Assembly: GCF_026914265.1 (NCBI RefSeq)
Contig: NC_069123.1
Span: 33,002,678 to 33,066,677, forward strand
Length of the DNA: 64,000 bases
Source of the DNA: Mya arenaria
Taxonomy: Eukaryota; Mollusca; Bivalvia; Myida; Myidae
Direction of reading: 5' to 3'
Shown: piece by piece, positions 36,728-48,769 of the stretch
Layout of the letters: each line of letters begins with the position of its first letter
Position numbering within the stretch: the stretch's first letter is position 1
Made by a program: the position numbers and the translations under genes
Notes under the pieces: generated by a model
Database searches by the model: none
What the model saw: only the letters and a program-made list of their open reading frames with translations
Told to the model about the DNA's origin: nothing

Positions 36728-39700
36728 CTGAAACAAAAGGCATTAAATATACCGTTTCATTTATAATATAATATCAGATGAAGCTGATTTAGGGTGGGCT
36801 GACACTTTACTTTAGCAATATCATCTTGGCAAATATTCAATTTAATTTTGGGTATGAACACATACATGACATGTCATAAGTTGTTTTTTTAGTTTTCAGT
36901 CCCACCCTTTTTCACAATTAGTTGACTTATTATAAGTAATGCAAACCATATAACTGGTAAAAAGAGAAAACAATCCTTATCGTCCTTTCGCATTGAAATC
37001 ACAAGCAAACATTTGCTTGACTTCTTCCAGTTTACAAGACTACACTCAAACTGCATAAGCAATAAAGGAGCTGGTCATTAACAACTTCTATATCCACTTG
37101 TAAAATGCACCAAACTAGACTGTAGAATAGTGTTGACTTAATGACATCTAGGTGCATTTTTTCAGTCGAACAGAGATATGACTCGACAATAATTGCAGCT
37201 TGTGTTCTGTTCCTTGCTTTGTATGTATATTGTCCTTGGCCACATGGGTACCAAGGTTTTTCAAAATATTTTGAATAATTTTGAGTAATGGTCAAGGTTT
37301 ACAGTTTTGCACAACAATACCGATGCTGAAGGTCACGATTTTATGACACCACGGCTATGACAAAACCTCTGTATTTTTTTTAAAACACAGACTAGTTGTT
37401 GTTATTACAATAAACAATTACTTTGTAGTAGCTTTTAGATTTGCTTATTTGTATTCAGGTTTACATGCGACACCAGACACTTATATTCTTTAGAACGTAA
37501 ATAGAAATAATGCTCCCAGTCTCTACTCACCAGTTTGTGTGTCCATCTCAGGGCTCTCCATCGCTTCATCACCCAGATCTCTAGTTTCTTCTGGAAGAAC
37601 ATTAATGTTGCATAAAACATATAAATATGATGTAGCACGAATTGTAAAATATTGCAAAATACTAATTGTGAAAAATACACACTGCGGAGCAAATGGCAAT
37701 GCTTCTTCAGTACAACAATGGGCATAAAAAGACCATTTCTAAAGCCAGAGTTATGCACTATGGGCAAGTTATCTCTTGCAAACATGTGTATCAAATGCAA
37801 TATGAATATATAAGGTGACCAAGGTCTATTTTTTGCATTTTGACACTGACCACACTGACAATTACGTGTATGATTGTTAAAAGTGTCAAGTTGTTTATCT
37901 TAAGATAATATCCAGAAAAACTAAAGGTTGAACCATGGAATCGACGGGGTAACCTCAGTTAACTATGTGTAGTATTTTCATACAAAATAACTTTTCTGAC
38001 CTATTTTATCTTTAATACATTTTCATCGGTATGTGAATTCATTAAATGAACGTCAAAGAGACGTACCGGATGACATACTGAATATATGATTGTATTGTCA
38101 CTTTCAATTTCCTTACCAAGAACATCTTCTGGCACTCTGTCCCAATCGAAACTGACTCCTGACCTGACAATACAGGTTCCAAGGTCCAAAAGTGTTGGTC
38201 TTGAATTTCGCTTCTTCCAAACTAACAACATTTCATAAACAACTATGACAACCCCTTTGGCATAGTGATCTACATTTAGCTGTTGCAATTTCGGCTCTGT
38301 TAAATTTAGTTCAAGTCCAAGTCTCTTCCACTCGCCACCAACAAGTTCAGCCAATTTCATCAGCTGTAGATCAGTAGGGACATCATTCTTCCAATGCACT
38401 AAGCAAGAATATAAAATGAGCTATGTATAAGCTTTCATTTGTTGATACTCTATATAAAAAGAGATAGACAAGTAAAAATATAAATGTATATTGAAGCACT
38501 TTCGTTTTGGGATTTTCACAAACAGTAGAACCAAGATTATATGAAAGATTTTGTTCATTATTCAATATTTAAACTTTGAATATTCAAAATAGAAGCTGGA
38601 TTTATGAAGGGAAATTCCCTATCAAAACTAGAGCTATCACTGAAGGTGATTAATATTGGAACGCCGCCTCTCATTATGATTTGTCATTGTATGAAGTTTT
38701 ATGAAACTCAATCTAGTAGTTTTCAAGTTACTGTCCGGACAAAAGTTTGACAAAAAAAAACACAGAAAAAGGCAATAACTCTATAATTTGCTAAAATATA
38801 ACGATTTATGAACACACTGAACTCCTTCTCATTGTGCTGTACCATTGTATTAAGTTTTATTAAATTCCATCCAATAGTTTTCAAGTAATGCCCTGGACAA
38901 GAAAAAGTAACAAAGGGCAGTAACTCTGTAATTAGCTGAAATAGAATTGCTGTTCCTGTACACTGCACTCCCTCTCATTATGATCTATCACTGGATGAAG
39001 TTTTATTAAATTCCATCAAATAGTTTTCAAGTTATGCTCCGGACAAGAAAAAGTAACAAAGGGCAGTAACTCTGTAATTGGCTGAAAAAGAATTGCTGTT
39101 CCTGTACACTGCACTTCCTCTCATTATGATCTATCACTGTATGAAGTTTTATTAAATTCCATCCAATAGTTTTCAAGTTATGCTCTGGACAAGAAAAAGT
39201 AAGAAAGGGCAGTAACTCAGTAATTAGCTGAAGTATAATTACGGTTACTGTACACTGCACTTTCTCTCATTATGACCTATCACTGTATGAAGTTTTATTA
39301 AATTCCATCCAATAGTTTTCAAGTTATGCTCCGGACAAGAAAAACATAACAAAGGGCATTAACTCTGTAATTAGCTGAAATAGAGTTATGGTTTTTGTGC
39401 ACTGCACTTCCTCTCATTTTGCTGTACCATTGTGTGAAGTTTTAATAAATTCCATCTAGTAGTTTGCAAGTTAATGTCTGGAAAAAAGTTTGACAGCAAA
39501 AAAACAAAACAAAGGGCAATTACTCAGTAATTAGCTAAAGTAGAGTTATGGTTCTTGAACACTGCAGTTCCTCTTATTGTGCTTTACCATTGTATGAAGT
39601 TCCAATGAATTCCATCCAGTACTTTTCAAGTTATACTCCGGACAAAAAAAAGTAACGAAGGGCAGTAACTCAGTAATAAGCAAGAATAGAGTTATGGTTA

Positions 39701-42700
39701 TTGTACTCGGCACTTTCTCTCATTATGCTCCATCATTGTATGAAGTTTAATCCAATATCATCCAGTAGTTTTTAAGTTATGCTCCGGACAAGGTAAATTG
39801 CCACAGGGTGACCCCAATATACCCCCTTCAAACTTCGTTTGTCGGGGGTATAATGAACTTTTTAAAATCTTTGTATTTAACGCAAAACTGTGAATGCCAT
39901 ACAAAGCGAGAAAACTAAAAAGTAATTCAGCAAAACCTTAATTCTGCAGTAGGAGAAACACACTATAATTGAGAAACTAAACAAAACAAGAGGGCCAAAT
40001 GGCCCTGAATCGCTCACCTGTCATATATTGCACATTGGTTTGATAAGAAATCTGGATGGTTCAAAGTAGTTAAGGTTTTTTAGAAGTCTGGGTCATTTTT
40101 TACCACAATGCCAAAGTTTGAACAATAAAGGTAGAGGTCCACTTAATGATGTATTATGCCAAATAGCTCTAGTCCTTGTGAATTCGGAGAGAATTTTTTT
40201 TTTATGCTTCTATTATATACAAATATTGAAAACCTAAGCCTATGAACACGGGGCGTGGCCAATTTTGACCCCAGGGCTAAAGTTTGAACAATCTTAATAG
40301 TGGTCCAATAAACGATGCTTCATACCAAATATCTAAGGCCTTCGCATTTTGGTTTCGGAGAAGAAGATTTTTTAAGTTTTCATCATATACATATATCAGG
40401 AAACCCATGACCGCCCGGGTGGGGCCATTTTTTGACCCCAGGGCCAAAGATTGAACAATATTGGTACAAGTCAACTAGATATGTCATATATCATGCCAAA
40501 TATCTAAGCTCTTGTCACTACTTGATTTTACGTGTGTATCTATATATGTATATTTGTTATTAATTGTTGTATGTGGCCCATATTGAAAATTGGTATGTGT
40601 ACTAAATATGTTATCCAGTTTAAATTAAGACGCTACTTGTCTTTGTGAGTTTGGAGAAGATTTTTTAAGTTTTCACTATAACATATATAGAGAAAACCCA
40701 TCAGCCCCGGGGTGTGGCCAATTTTGACCCCAGGGCCATAATTTGAACAAATTTTGTAGAGGTCCACTAGACGATGAATCATGCCAAATATCTAAGCTCT
40801 AAGCCACGTAAGTTCAGAGGAGATGATTTTTGAAGTTTTAACTATAAACATATAGAGAATACCCATGACCCCCCGGGGCGGGGCCAATTTTGACCCCAAC
40901 GCCATAATTTGAACAATCTTTGTAAAGGTCCACTAGACGATGAATCATGCCAAATATCTAAGCTCTAGTCCAAGTAAGTTAAGAGGAGAAGATTTTTGAA
41001 GTTTTAACTATAAACATATCAAGTATACCCATGACCCCCCGAAGCGGGGCCAATTTTGACCCCAAGGCCATAATTTGAACAATCTTTGTAGAAGTCCACT
41101 AGACGATGAATCATGCCAAATATCTAAGCTCTAGTCCAAGTAACATCAAAGGAGAAGATTTTTGAAGTTTTCACTATAAACATATAGAGAAAACCCATGA
41201 CCCCCCGGGGCGGGGCCAATTTTGACCCCAAGGCCATAATTTGAACAATCTTTGTAAAGGTCCACTAGACGATGAATCATGCCAAATATCTAAGCTCTAG
41301 GCCTAGTAAGTTCAGATTAGAAATTTTTTGAAGTTTTCACTATAAACATAAAGAGAAAACCCATGACCCCCCGGGGCAGGGCCAATTTAGACCCCAAGGC
41401 CATAATTTGAACAATCTTTGTAAAGGTCCACTAGACGATGAATCATGCCAAATATCTAAGCTCTAGTCCAAGTAAGTTCAAAGGAGAAGATTTTTGAAGT
41501 TTTCACTATAAACATAAAGAGAAAACCCATGACCCCCCGGGGCAGGGCCAATTTAGACCCCAAGGCCATAATTTGAACAATCTTTGTAGAGGTCCACTAG
41601 ACGATGAATCATGCCAAATATCTAAGCTCTAGTCCAAGTAAGTTCAAAGGAGAAGATTTTTGAAGTTTTCACTATAAACATATAGAGAAAACCCATGACC
41701 CCCCAGGGCGGGGCCAATTTTGACCCCAAGGCCATAATTTGAACAAACTTTGTAGAGGTCCACTAGACGATGAATCATGCCCAATATCTAAGCTCTAGGC
41801 CAAGTAAGTTCAGAGGAGAAGATTTTTTAAGTTTTCACTATAAACATATAGAGAAAACCCATGACCCCCCGGGGCGGGGCCAATTTTGACCCAAGGGCCA
41901 TAATTTGAACAAACTTTGTAGAGGTCCACTAGACGATGAATCATGCCAAATATCTAAGCTCTTGGCCAAGTAAGTTCAGAGGAGAAGATTTTTTAAGGTT
42001 TTCACTGTAAACATAAAAAGAAAACCCATGACCCCCAGGGGCGGGGCCAATTTTGACCCCAGGGCCATAATTTGAACAATCTTTGTGGAGGTCCACTAGA
42101 CGATGAATCATGCCAAATATCTAAGCTCTAGGCCAAGTAAGTTCAGAGGAGAAGATTTTTTAAGTTTTCACTATAAACATATAGAGAATACCCATGACCC
42201 CCTGGGGCGGGGCCAATTTTGACCCCAGGGCCATAATTTGAACAAACTTTGTAGAGGTCCACTAGACGATGAATCATGCCAAATATCTAAGCTCTAGGCC
42301 AAGTTAGTTCAGAGGAGAAGATTTTTGAAGTTTTCACTATAAACATATAGAGAAAACCCATGACCCCCCGGGGCGGGGCCAATTTTGACCCAAGGGCCAT
42401 AATTTGAACAATCTTGGTAGAGGACCATTTGGTGATCCTACCTACCATATATCAACGGCCTAAGCCTTGTGGTTTGGGAAAAGAAGATTTTTAAAGTTTT
42501 TCCTTTTGGTTGCCATGGCAACCAGAGTTCTGCATGGAATTGAATTCTTTGAACAACTTTGATAGAAGACCACCCAAGGAACATCCCTATGAAGTTTTAT
42601 TAATATTGGCCCAGCGGTTAAGGAGGAGATGTCTTTTAAGCAAATTGTTGACGGACGACGCATGACGCACTACGCACGATGGACGCCGGACAAAAGGCGA

Positions 42701-45700
42701 TCACAAAAGCTCACCTTGTCACAAAGTGACAGGTGAGCTAAAAACAAGCAAATTCGTTAAATTGATATCCCCCGCCTGATTAGGCAAGGTTCATGGTTTG
42801 GAAATGTAAAGTAGGTGGAATACTCCTATATTAACATGTAATATGGCTGCAGAGAAATGGACCGTTATGAACGTTGGATATAAGTTTGAGTTTGTTTGGA
42901 ATTATTTGAAATAAAAGTTTTGTATATAGAGTAACATTTGTAATAGTTTCTATGAATTTGCATGATTTTAAAGTGAAAGTTCAGATATGTCTGAAGTGAT
43001 AACAGTAAATAGTGGGAAAAGACATTTTAAGGTACCTGTTTTTGACCCATGTGACCCACTTTTTTAAGTGGTCCATATTTCATCAAGGGGTACATCATGA
43101 CCAATTTTGAACATAACTTGACCAATCATTACCATGATATGGTTCCAGACAAGATTTTTCAAAACTGACCTTGTGACCTAATTTTTGATCATATGTGACC
43201 CAGTTTTATTTAAAACCAAGAGATCATCAAGGAAAACATTCTGATTAAGTTTCATTAATATTTGACCATGTATAATGCCTCTAGTATGATCCAAAGATTT
43301 TCTAAGATTTGACCTAGTGACCTTGTTTTTGACCCCATCCCTTCTCAAAAAAAATACACTTTTCCCCAAAACGCGCTTAAAACGCACTATAAAGCGTATT
43401 TTTCCTGCGTTTTTCTGAAAAAGTGTATTTTTTCTGCGTATTTTTATGAATAACTGTGTTATAAGTGTATCTTATCTAAATAAGTGTATTTTTTCTGCGT
43501 CTTTTGTTAACTGAAGTGCGTTTTTTGTGTGAATAAGTGCGTCTTTTCTAACAGAAGTGCGTTTAAGCGTATTTTTTCTGTCAATAAGTGCGCTTTTTAT
43601 ACAGAAGTGCGTTAAAAGTGAATCTTTTAGGTTTTCGTTTTCAGCAGAGTGCGTTTAAAGTGGATCTTTTAAGGGAAAAGTGTGTCTTTTATTTTGTTTC
43701 TTTTTTTACCACCAATAAGTGCGTTTTAAGTGCGTCTTTTATTTTGATATTTTTCTGACCACTAAGTAAGTGCGTTTTAAGTGCGTCTTTTTGTTAAGAA
43801 GTGAATCTTTTACTTTTTTTAATATTAATGTGAATCATGCCCTTCTCAAAAGTGCGTTTTAAGCCCGTTTTTTAGGGATCAAAACGCACTTCTTTACTGA
43901 AGTGTGTTTAACTGCGTTTTCAACGCAAAAATACGCACTTAAAACGCAGTTGAGTGTGTCTTTTCTAGAAGTGCGTTTTTACCTCCAAAAAGCGCACTAA
44001 AAACACACTTTCAAGAAGTGCGTATTCTTTCCCAAAAAACGCACTCAAGTGCGTTTTAACTGTGCTTTTTTGGAGGTAAAAAACGCACTTCTAGAAAAGA
44101 CGCACTCAACTGCGTTTTAAGTGCACATTTTGGGGTTAAAAACGCCTTCTCCAAGAAGTGCTTTTTTTCCGCACTTTTAAGTGCGTTTTTACACAGAAGT
44201 GCGTTGTGAGTGCATTTTTTATCCTAAAAACCGCGGTTTAAACACACTTAGTGCGTTTTTTTTTGTGTAACTTCGTTTTAAGTGTATTTTTTTTGTTAAA
44301 AAACGCACTTAAAATACACTCACGTGCATTTTTAGTGCGTTTTTTTGTAAAAAGCGCAGAAAAAATACGCTTAAGTGTGCTTTTCTGTTCAATTTTATTC
44401 AATTTTTACGCACTCAGTAAGAAAAATACGCTTAAAACGCAGTGCCAATACCGCTGCGTTTAACGCGCGTTTTTCGCACTTTTTTGAGAAGGGATGTGAC
44501 CCACTTTTTAAAATGGTCCATATTTCATCAAGGGGTACATCATGACCAATTTTGAACATAACTTGACAAATCATTACCATTATATGGTTCCAGACAAGAT
44601 TTTTCTAAGATTTGACCTAGTGACCTAATTTTAAATCATATGTGACCCAGTTTTGTTTATGACAAAGAGTTCATAAAGGAAAACATTTTGATTAAGTTTC
44701 ATGAATATTTAAGCATGTATAATGCCTCTAGTATGTTCCAAAGATTTTTCTAAGATTTGACCTAGTGACCTAGTTTTTGACCCCATGAGACAAGTGGTCA
44801 CGATTTGATCCAGGGGAACATTCTGACCAAGTTTGAACATTTTCTGATCAATGCCTACCAAGATATGGTACCGGACGGACGGAATGACGGACGGACAACG
44901 CCAAAACAATATCCCCCTCCCGAAATCGGCAGGGGGATAATTAACTTGTGCCTACCTTCCCTAGGCTCAAAATATGTCTGTGTTTCTGATTGCAGATTTC
45001 CTGACTCCTCTGCTGACACCATACCATTGGCAGCAGCAGCACCCTGGCCTGAAACTAACATTTTTCCCTAAAAAAATTGTCAAAAAGGAAAAATCGGGAA
45101 TAACATATTTTCTCTAAACTAAGTTTTATAACTGAAACATTTAATGGATTAAAATCTTGATTGTCACCTAAAAATGAATCAATTGCAAGGTATTTTTTCA
45201 GATATTGTGTTTTGAAAGTTGAAAGATATTTATATTTGGCAGATTTGCCTCCCTTAAATATTTGCAATTATCAGCTATTAATCATCTACGGTATATTAAC
45301 GTGTATTGTGTTCGAGTTGTTGTTTTATAATCAATATTATACTTCTGAAGACAGACAAATAATAGATCTAGTTATCATTATAAGGTACCGGAATACCTTA
45401 AATATGTACTTATGAAAAATAGGTAATGTAAATCTAGACATACTTCGAAGAACCATTGCTTCTGCATAGTTGTAGTATTTGTACTGTAAGCTTTTAAAAA
45501 GGAATGGTTCATATAATAGCATTTTACTAAAAAAATGTGCCTAGTGTGGCGCTTGAACAACTGACCCCCGGATTATGAGTTTGACGCGCGACTGACTGAG
45601 CTAGCTTGTTGAATAATCATACCACAACTACATTTGCTAAACTTGAGCTCAAAAGAAACATGATTAACTTAACTTCTAGCGATTTTTGCAACGACTGAGA

Positions 45701-48700
45701 TTGCAGATACCGTAAAGTAGAAATTTAAACATTCTACATGTAATATCAATAGAATACCTTGCATTCTTGTTCCTAGGCATCTGAAAATGCTGCCAAGCTT
45801 ATTATCTGAATTTTTTTGGACAGCAAAGACCTTCCTCTTCAAATTTGAAAGGGTTGCATTTTGGCGCTCTGATTTTTTCCACTCATATAACACATGATAT
45901 ATGAAAACAGACCTTGATTCCTTCCAATGATCTCTTTTTAATTGTTCCATGGTTGGTTGAGGAATGCCCAGCTCTATGCCCAAAAGCCAAAACTCTTTGC
46001 TTCCTTCAAGACCTCTTGATATTTTTGACAATTCATTATCTTCAGGAACCCTACATAAATCCCCCGAGTTATCCTCTTCATATTTTTCCATCTCTTCCAA
46101 AGCATCGTGGTACCAACATTTAAGAACACTTTTTTCAATTGAGTGAGCATCCTTGGCATCATGGTCTTCGTTGCAGCTCATGTTTCCTTCATATATGAAA
46201 TCATTGACTCTAAACAGGCCATGATTGTGTTTTTTCAAATTTGGACACTGAATGTGTTCTTCAAAAGGTGTAGTCTTTGTGACATGCTTTGATCTTGGTA
46301 GTAGTCCAAGTATTGCCATAAGATGTCTATACAATTGTCTGCTAACATCCTGACATTTGCATCTGTCTATTGCCTCTTCTGTTTCTTGCTTCTGTTTTGG
46401 CATGAATATCATTCTGGCATAAATAATGTGGTCACAATACCACAGTCGCAATTGTGATCGTTTGCAAGTTTTGAAACCTCCTATCCCATTGAACAGTAAT
46501 GGCTCTTTTTTGCCGTCGTTCGTTTGTTTTGCAATTTCCCAGCGGCGAATACAAGCAGCTAGCAGCCTATGAAATACGGCGGGAGGCATGAACTTGTCCT
46601 TGAAGACAAAACACAGCGCTGGAGTTGTTTCCCAATTCTTGGGACAAATAAGTTCTTCAATTATCTTTTCTTTTGGTTTTGCCTTCAGCTGGCATGGAAC
46701 AATATGGAAATCATGCATCTTTGAATTGTAACTTGGTATTCCAACAGCATTCGTTTTGCTGTCAAAACAATCAGTTGCCATCATCTCCCCATCCTCCTCT
46801 TCCTCCTCATAGTTTTCAACAGGTTTTGACATTATATTTAAATACTCCATGTACTGCACTACAGCTTCACCATGTATTTTGATTCTGTCTTTACTTCGTC
46901 TAATGATTTCTTTCATCAGTATAGGCTTTATGATAGCATAATCTTTGTACTCCTTCCAGAGCTGCAGATGTTCCGGTTCCAAGTCTTTCTTCGGCTTGTG
47001 GGTTATAAAACATTTGAAAGCTTCAATTATCCATTGGGGGGCCAGTATAACATACTTTTTGAGCTCCTCCGTATCAAAATGAAGAATATTGCCGAACATG
47101 TGCTGCAATTCCAGAAACAAACGCAACTGCCGATCATTAACAGGCTTTAGATTTTTCCTGTTCGCAACTTGTACATCACTCAAAGACACCAGTTCCTTGC
47201 CTTCTGCACGCATTGTATCCAAAGACTTCTCCAATTGAACAAAACTTGTCGGGCTTTTTTCATTCCAGTAATGCTGCTTTTCAGCCAACATCTTCACCTC
47301 AGCTCTGAGTTCATCAAACACTGGATCACCTTCTGCAATGTTATTCACAAGAAACTTTTTCGCGTGTATGTGTTGTAAAATGTCCTTATTATTCTCGAAT
47401 GATTCTAAAGCTTCCGTGAAAAATGCTTCCATTTTGTATTCCTTTTCTTCTTCTTTGCATTTCATTTCATCTTTGTGTGTTCCAACTAGAATGACTGTTG
47501 GTTGTACTTCATGTTCTTGGTCGTGAATAGAACTGTACATGTGGATTGAGTTAAGCCAAAATTTGAATGCTTCCAAGCAGGTGAAATTTTTATTTAATAG
47601 GCCAGACAAAGTGTCACTCTCTTCATCATTAGTGTTAAGGTCTTTTGTCATATCCATCAAAAGCAAGTAGATTGAGCGCTTGTTCAGGAAAAAGTGGTGG
47701 GTTGAATAGTAAAGGTTTTGCCCAGCAAAATCCCAAACAGATACCAGAGGTTCTTTATCTGTGATTACTGCTTTTTGAGCATCCACTTCATCACTATTCG
47801 GTTCAATCTTGTTTTTCTGCAACCCCTGAAGGACTTCCATAACTTCTGGTTCATGTTGCCTTTCTCTAACTCTTTGCTTTATCTGTTCAATGTCATTGAC
47901 AACAGATGGGGTCGGCTCTTCCTCTGTGTCTTGATCAACTGGTATATCCATTGTTTCATGTTCATAGTTCATAGGCTCGACAGGTTCAGCAATTTCTTGG
48001 TCTACCTTTGGTACTTCATAGGGCTCATCAACATTTGCAAATTTAATTTTATCAACTAATCGGGCCTTTTTTGCTAATGCTTGTTTTTTCCACTTATTTT
48101 GACAATCAATTAAACAAAGATGGACATCTATTCCTTCTGTACTCAGTGGAAACTGATCTTCAACTGGAACTTGTGGTGGCTTTTTATTTGAAAGTTCTTC
48201 CACCAGGTTATTTACCAGTGAGGTTTTTCCAACTGAAAACATTCCAACAACCATTAAACGAATCCTTTTGACCTCTTCAAACCCTTGACTCAAAGCTTTA
48301 GCATACACATTAATTGCATCATTATCCATTCCTTTTACTTCAGCTGGCATCTGTTCATCAACCTCAGGTTCTTCATTCTCATCCTCATCATAAATCTCTT
48401 TCATAATCCTCTCTGCCAAACCTTGCTTGTTCCAGCAAAGAAGGAAAACTCGGATGATTTGCTTCATTGTTTCAAGGTTTAGACCAAGCTTCACAGCCTC
48501 AACATTTACAAAGTTCCTCATGAATTCTGAAATAGTTCTCAGACTCTGCTCTCCTCTTTCCTTGCATTCTTTGGTAACCTGCTTGACCTCATTATCAAGT
48601 AGATCCTTTCTGTTCTCATCAAGGTTAGACCTTAGTTCTTTCAGAAATTTAACTACTTCCTTTGTCTGTTCATCATCATTCTGCATCGGGCTGTCCTCTG

Positions 48701-48743
48701 AACCTTCGTTGTCAGTGACACGGACATATATGTCCGAAGCCAT
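36705..48743 (-). CDS. ROCO-family GTPase with two death domains (gene 2)
   Basis: Paralogue of gene 1 in the same orientation. Inferred coding exons: 48743-45758, 45048-44956 (less certain), 38398-38117, 37590-37531 and 36727-36705, total 3444 nt, 1147 aa. All junctions are phase 1 with GT-AG borders. Start: ATG 48743, just inside an exon with acceptor 'attttcag|tctgaagc' (48766). Compared with gene 1 the N-terminus has about ten extra residues. Unrecognised helical region about 25-120; Roc about 159-472 with GMFSVGKT (167-174), Thr202, DFAGQ (338-342) and THKD (422-425); acidic insert about 212-332; COR-like about 492-830; death domain 1 about 895-992; linker; death domain 2 about 1027-1120; acidic tail ending GAQGTSD. 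No LRR or kinase. A switchable GTPase scaffold for death-domain signalling is inferred from domains only. Introns are packed with satellite elements. Confidence 0.88.
37531..37590 (-). CDS. Gene 2 penultimate exon, acidic tail
   Basis: 60 bp, phase 1 to phase 1, acceptor 'gttcttccag|aagaaac', donor 'aaactg|gtgagtag'. Reads EETRDLGDEAMESPEMDTQT with the split first codon. In gene 1 the matching exon (16233-16174) has TAA in place of the CAA codon and ends there. Confidence 0.8.
38117..38398 (-). CDS. Gene 2 second death-domain exon
   Basis: 282 bp symmetric phase-1 exon: acceptor 'attcttgcttag|tgcattgg', donor 'gttcttg|gtaaggaa'. It encodes a full death-domain-like module: LMKLAELVGGEWKRLGLELN, LTEPKLQQLNVDH, VVYEMLLVWKKRNSRPT, LLDLGTCIV. 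The pattern parallels death domain 1 (FWLLGIELGI, LYEWKHSQ). A single exon encoding a whole domain in one phase is suited to shuffling or alternative splicing. No counterpart is in gene 1. Confidence 0.85.
38690..39850. repeat. 146-bp satellite array in gene 2 intron, about 8 units
   Basis: 'tttcaagtta' landmarks at 38721, 38878, 39025, 39171, 39317, 39463, 39624 and 39770; the modal spacing is 146. Units hold 'cactgcacttcctctcatta', 'tgaagttttattaaattcca' and 'aaagggcagtaactc'. Ends with 'tatacccccttc..gtcgggggtata'. Confidence 0.9.
39989..42744. repeat. Satellite-bearing element, about 15 units of 166 bp, in gene 2 intron
   Basis: Starts 'caagagggccaaatggccct' then 'gctcacctgtca' and ends 'tgacaggtgagct', so the subterminal 'gctcacctgtca' is inverted at the two ends; the last 40 bp form a hairpin. 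'ggtccac' landmarks fall at 40137, 40303, 40470, 40762, 40928, 41094, 41260, 41426, 41592, 41758, 41924, 42091, 42257 and 42423, nearly all 166 bp apart. Central units are very uniform and left units diverged. Confidence 0.95.
42757..44942. repeat. Satellite-bearing element in gene 2 intron, interrupted
   Basis: Starts 'aaattgatatcccccgcc' and ends 'ggcagggggataatt', an inverted C-run/G-run pair; 'ccggacggacggaatgacgg' precedes the end. The interior is units around 'ccatatttcatcaaggggta', 'gaccaattttgaacat' and 'gatttgacctagtgacct'. A foldback element (43340-44496) is inserted after 'gtttttgacccc'. The right end lies about 14 bp from the donor of the 93-bp exon. Confidence 0.8.
43340..44496. 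mobile_element. Foldback element made of GTGCGTTTT-type repeats
   Basis: Bounded by CCCTTCTCAAAAAA (left) and its inverse TTTTTTGAGAAGGG (right), flanked by AT. The interior of more than 1.1 kb is almost only variants of 'aagtgcgtttttt' and their complements, so it can fold extensively on itself. An internal 'gcccttctcaaaagtgcg' near 43838 suggests two units joined. No ORF. Confidence 0.85.
44956..45048 (-). CDS. Candidate 93-bp linker exon of gene 2
   Basis: Acceptor 'gttagtttcag|gccagg', donor 'agggaag|gtaggcac'. 31 codons, open, and phase 1 at both ends exactly as required by the flanking exons. Encodes a low-complexity, acidic linker (GQGAAAANGMVSAEES.., QTYFEPRE) between the two death domains. 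There is no paralogous copy in gene 1, so support is splice sites and phase only. It could be alternatively used. Confidence 0.5.
45543..45612 (-). other. tRNA-Met-like relic
   Basis: Minus strand 'tagctcagtcagtcgcgc', 'actcataatcc' (CAT anticodon position) and 'ggggtcagttgttcaagcg' follow tRNA order, but the T-stem and acceptor stem do not pair well. It lies in a gene 2 intron. Probably a tRNA pseudogene or SINE head. Confidence 0.4.
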
Positions 48744-48765
48744 GATGAATCAGCACTTGCTTCAG

Positions 48766-48769
48766 ACTG
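48766..48769 (-). other. Splice acceptor upstream of gene 2 start codon
   Basis: Minus strand 'gctattttCAG|TCTGAAGC', conserved with gene 1 at 19723, supporting a non-coding first exon further to the right that I could not locate. Confidence 0.6.

Noticed and set aside
39989-42744. Regular 166-bp repeats considered as a CRISPR-like array
   Set aside because: Repeat units are contiguous with no unique spacers, and the host is clearly a eukaryote.
45543-45612. Functional tRNA-Met
   Set aside because: Anticodon loop is recognisable but acceptor and T stems pair poorly; kept only as a relic.
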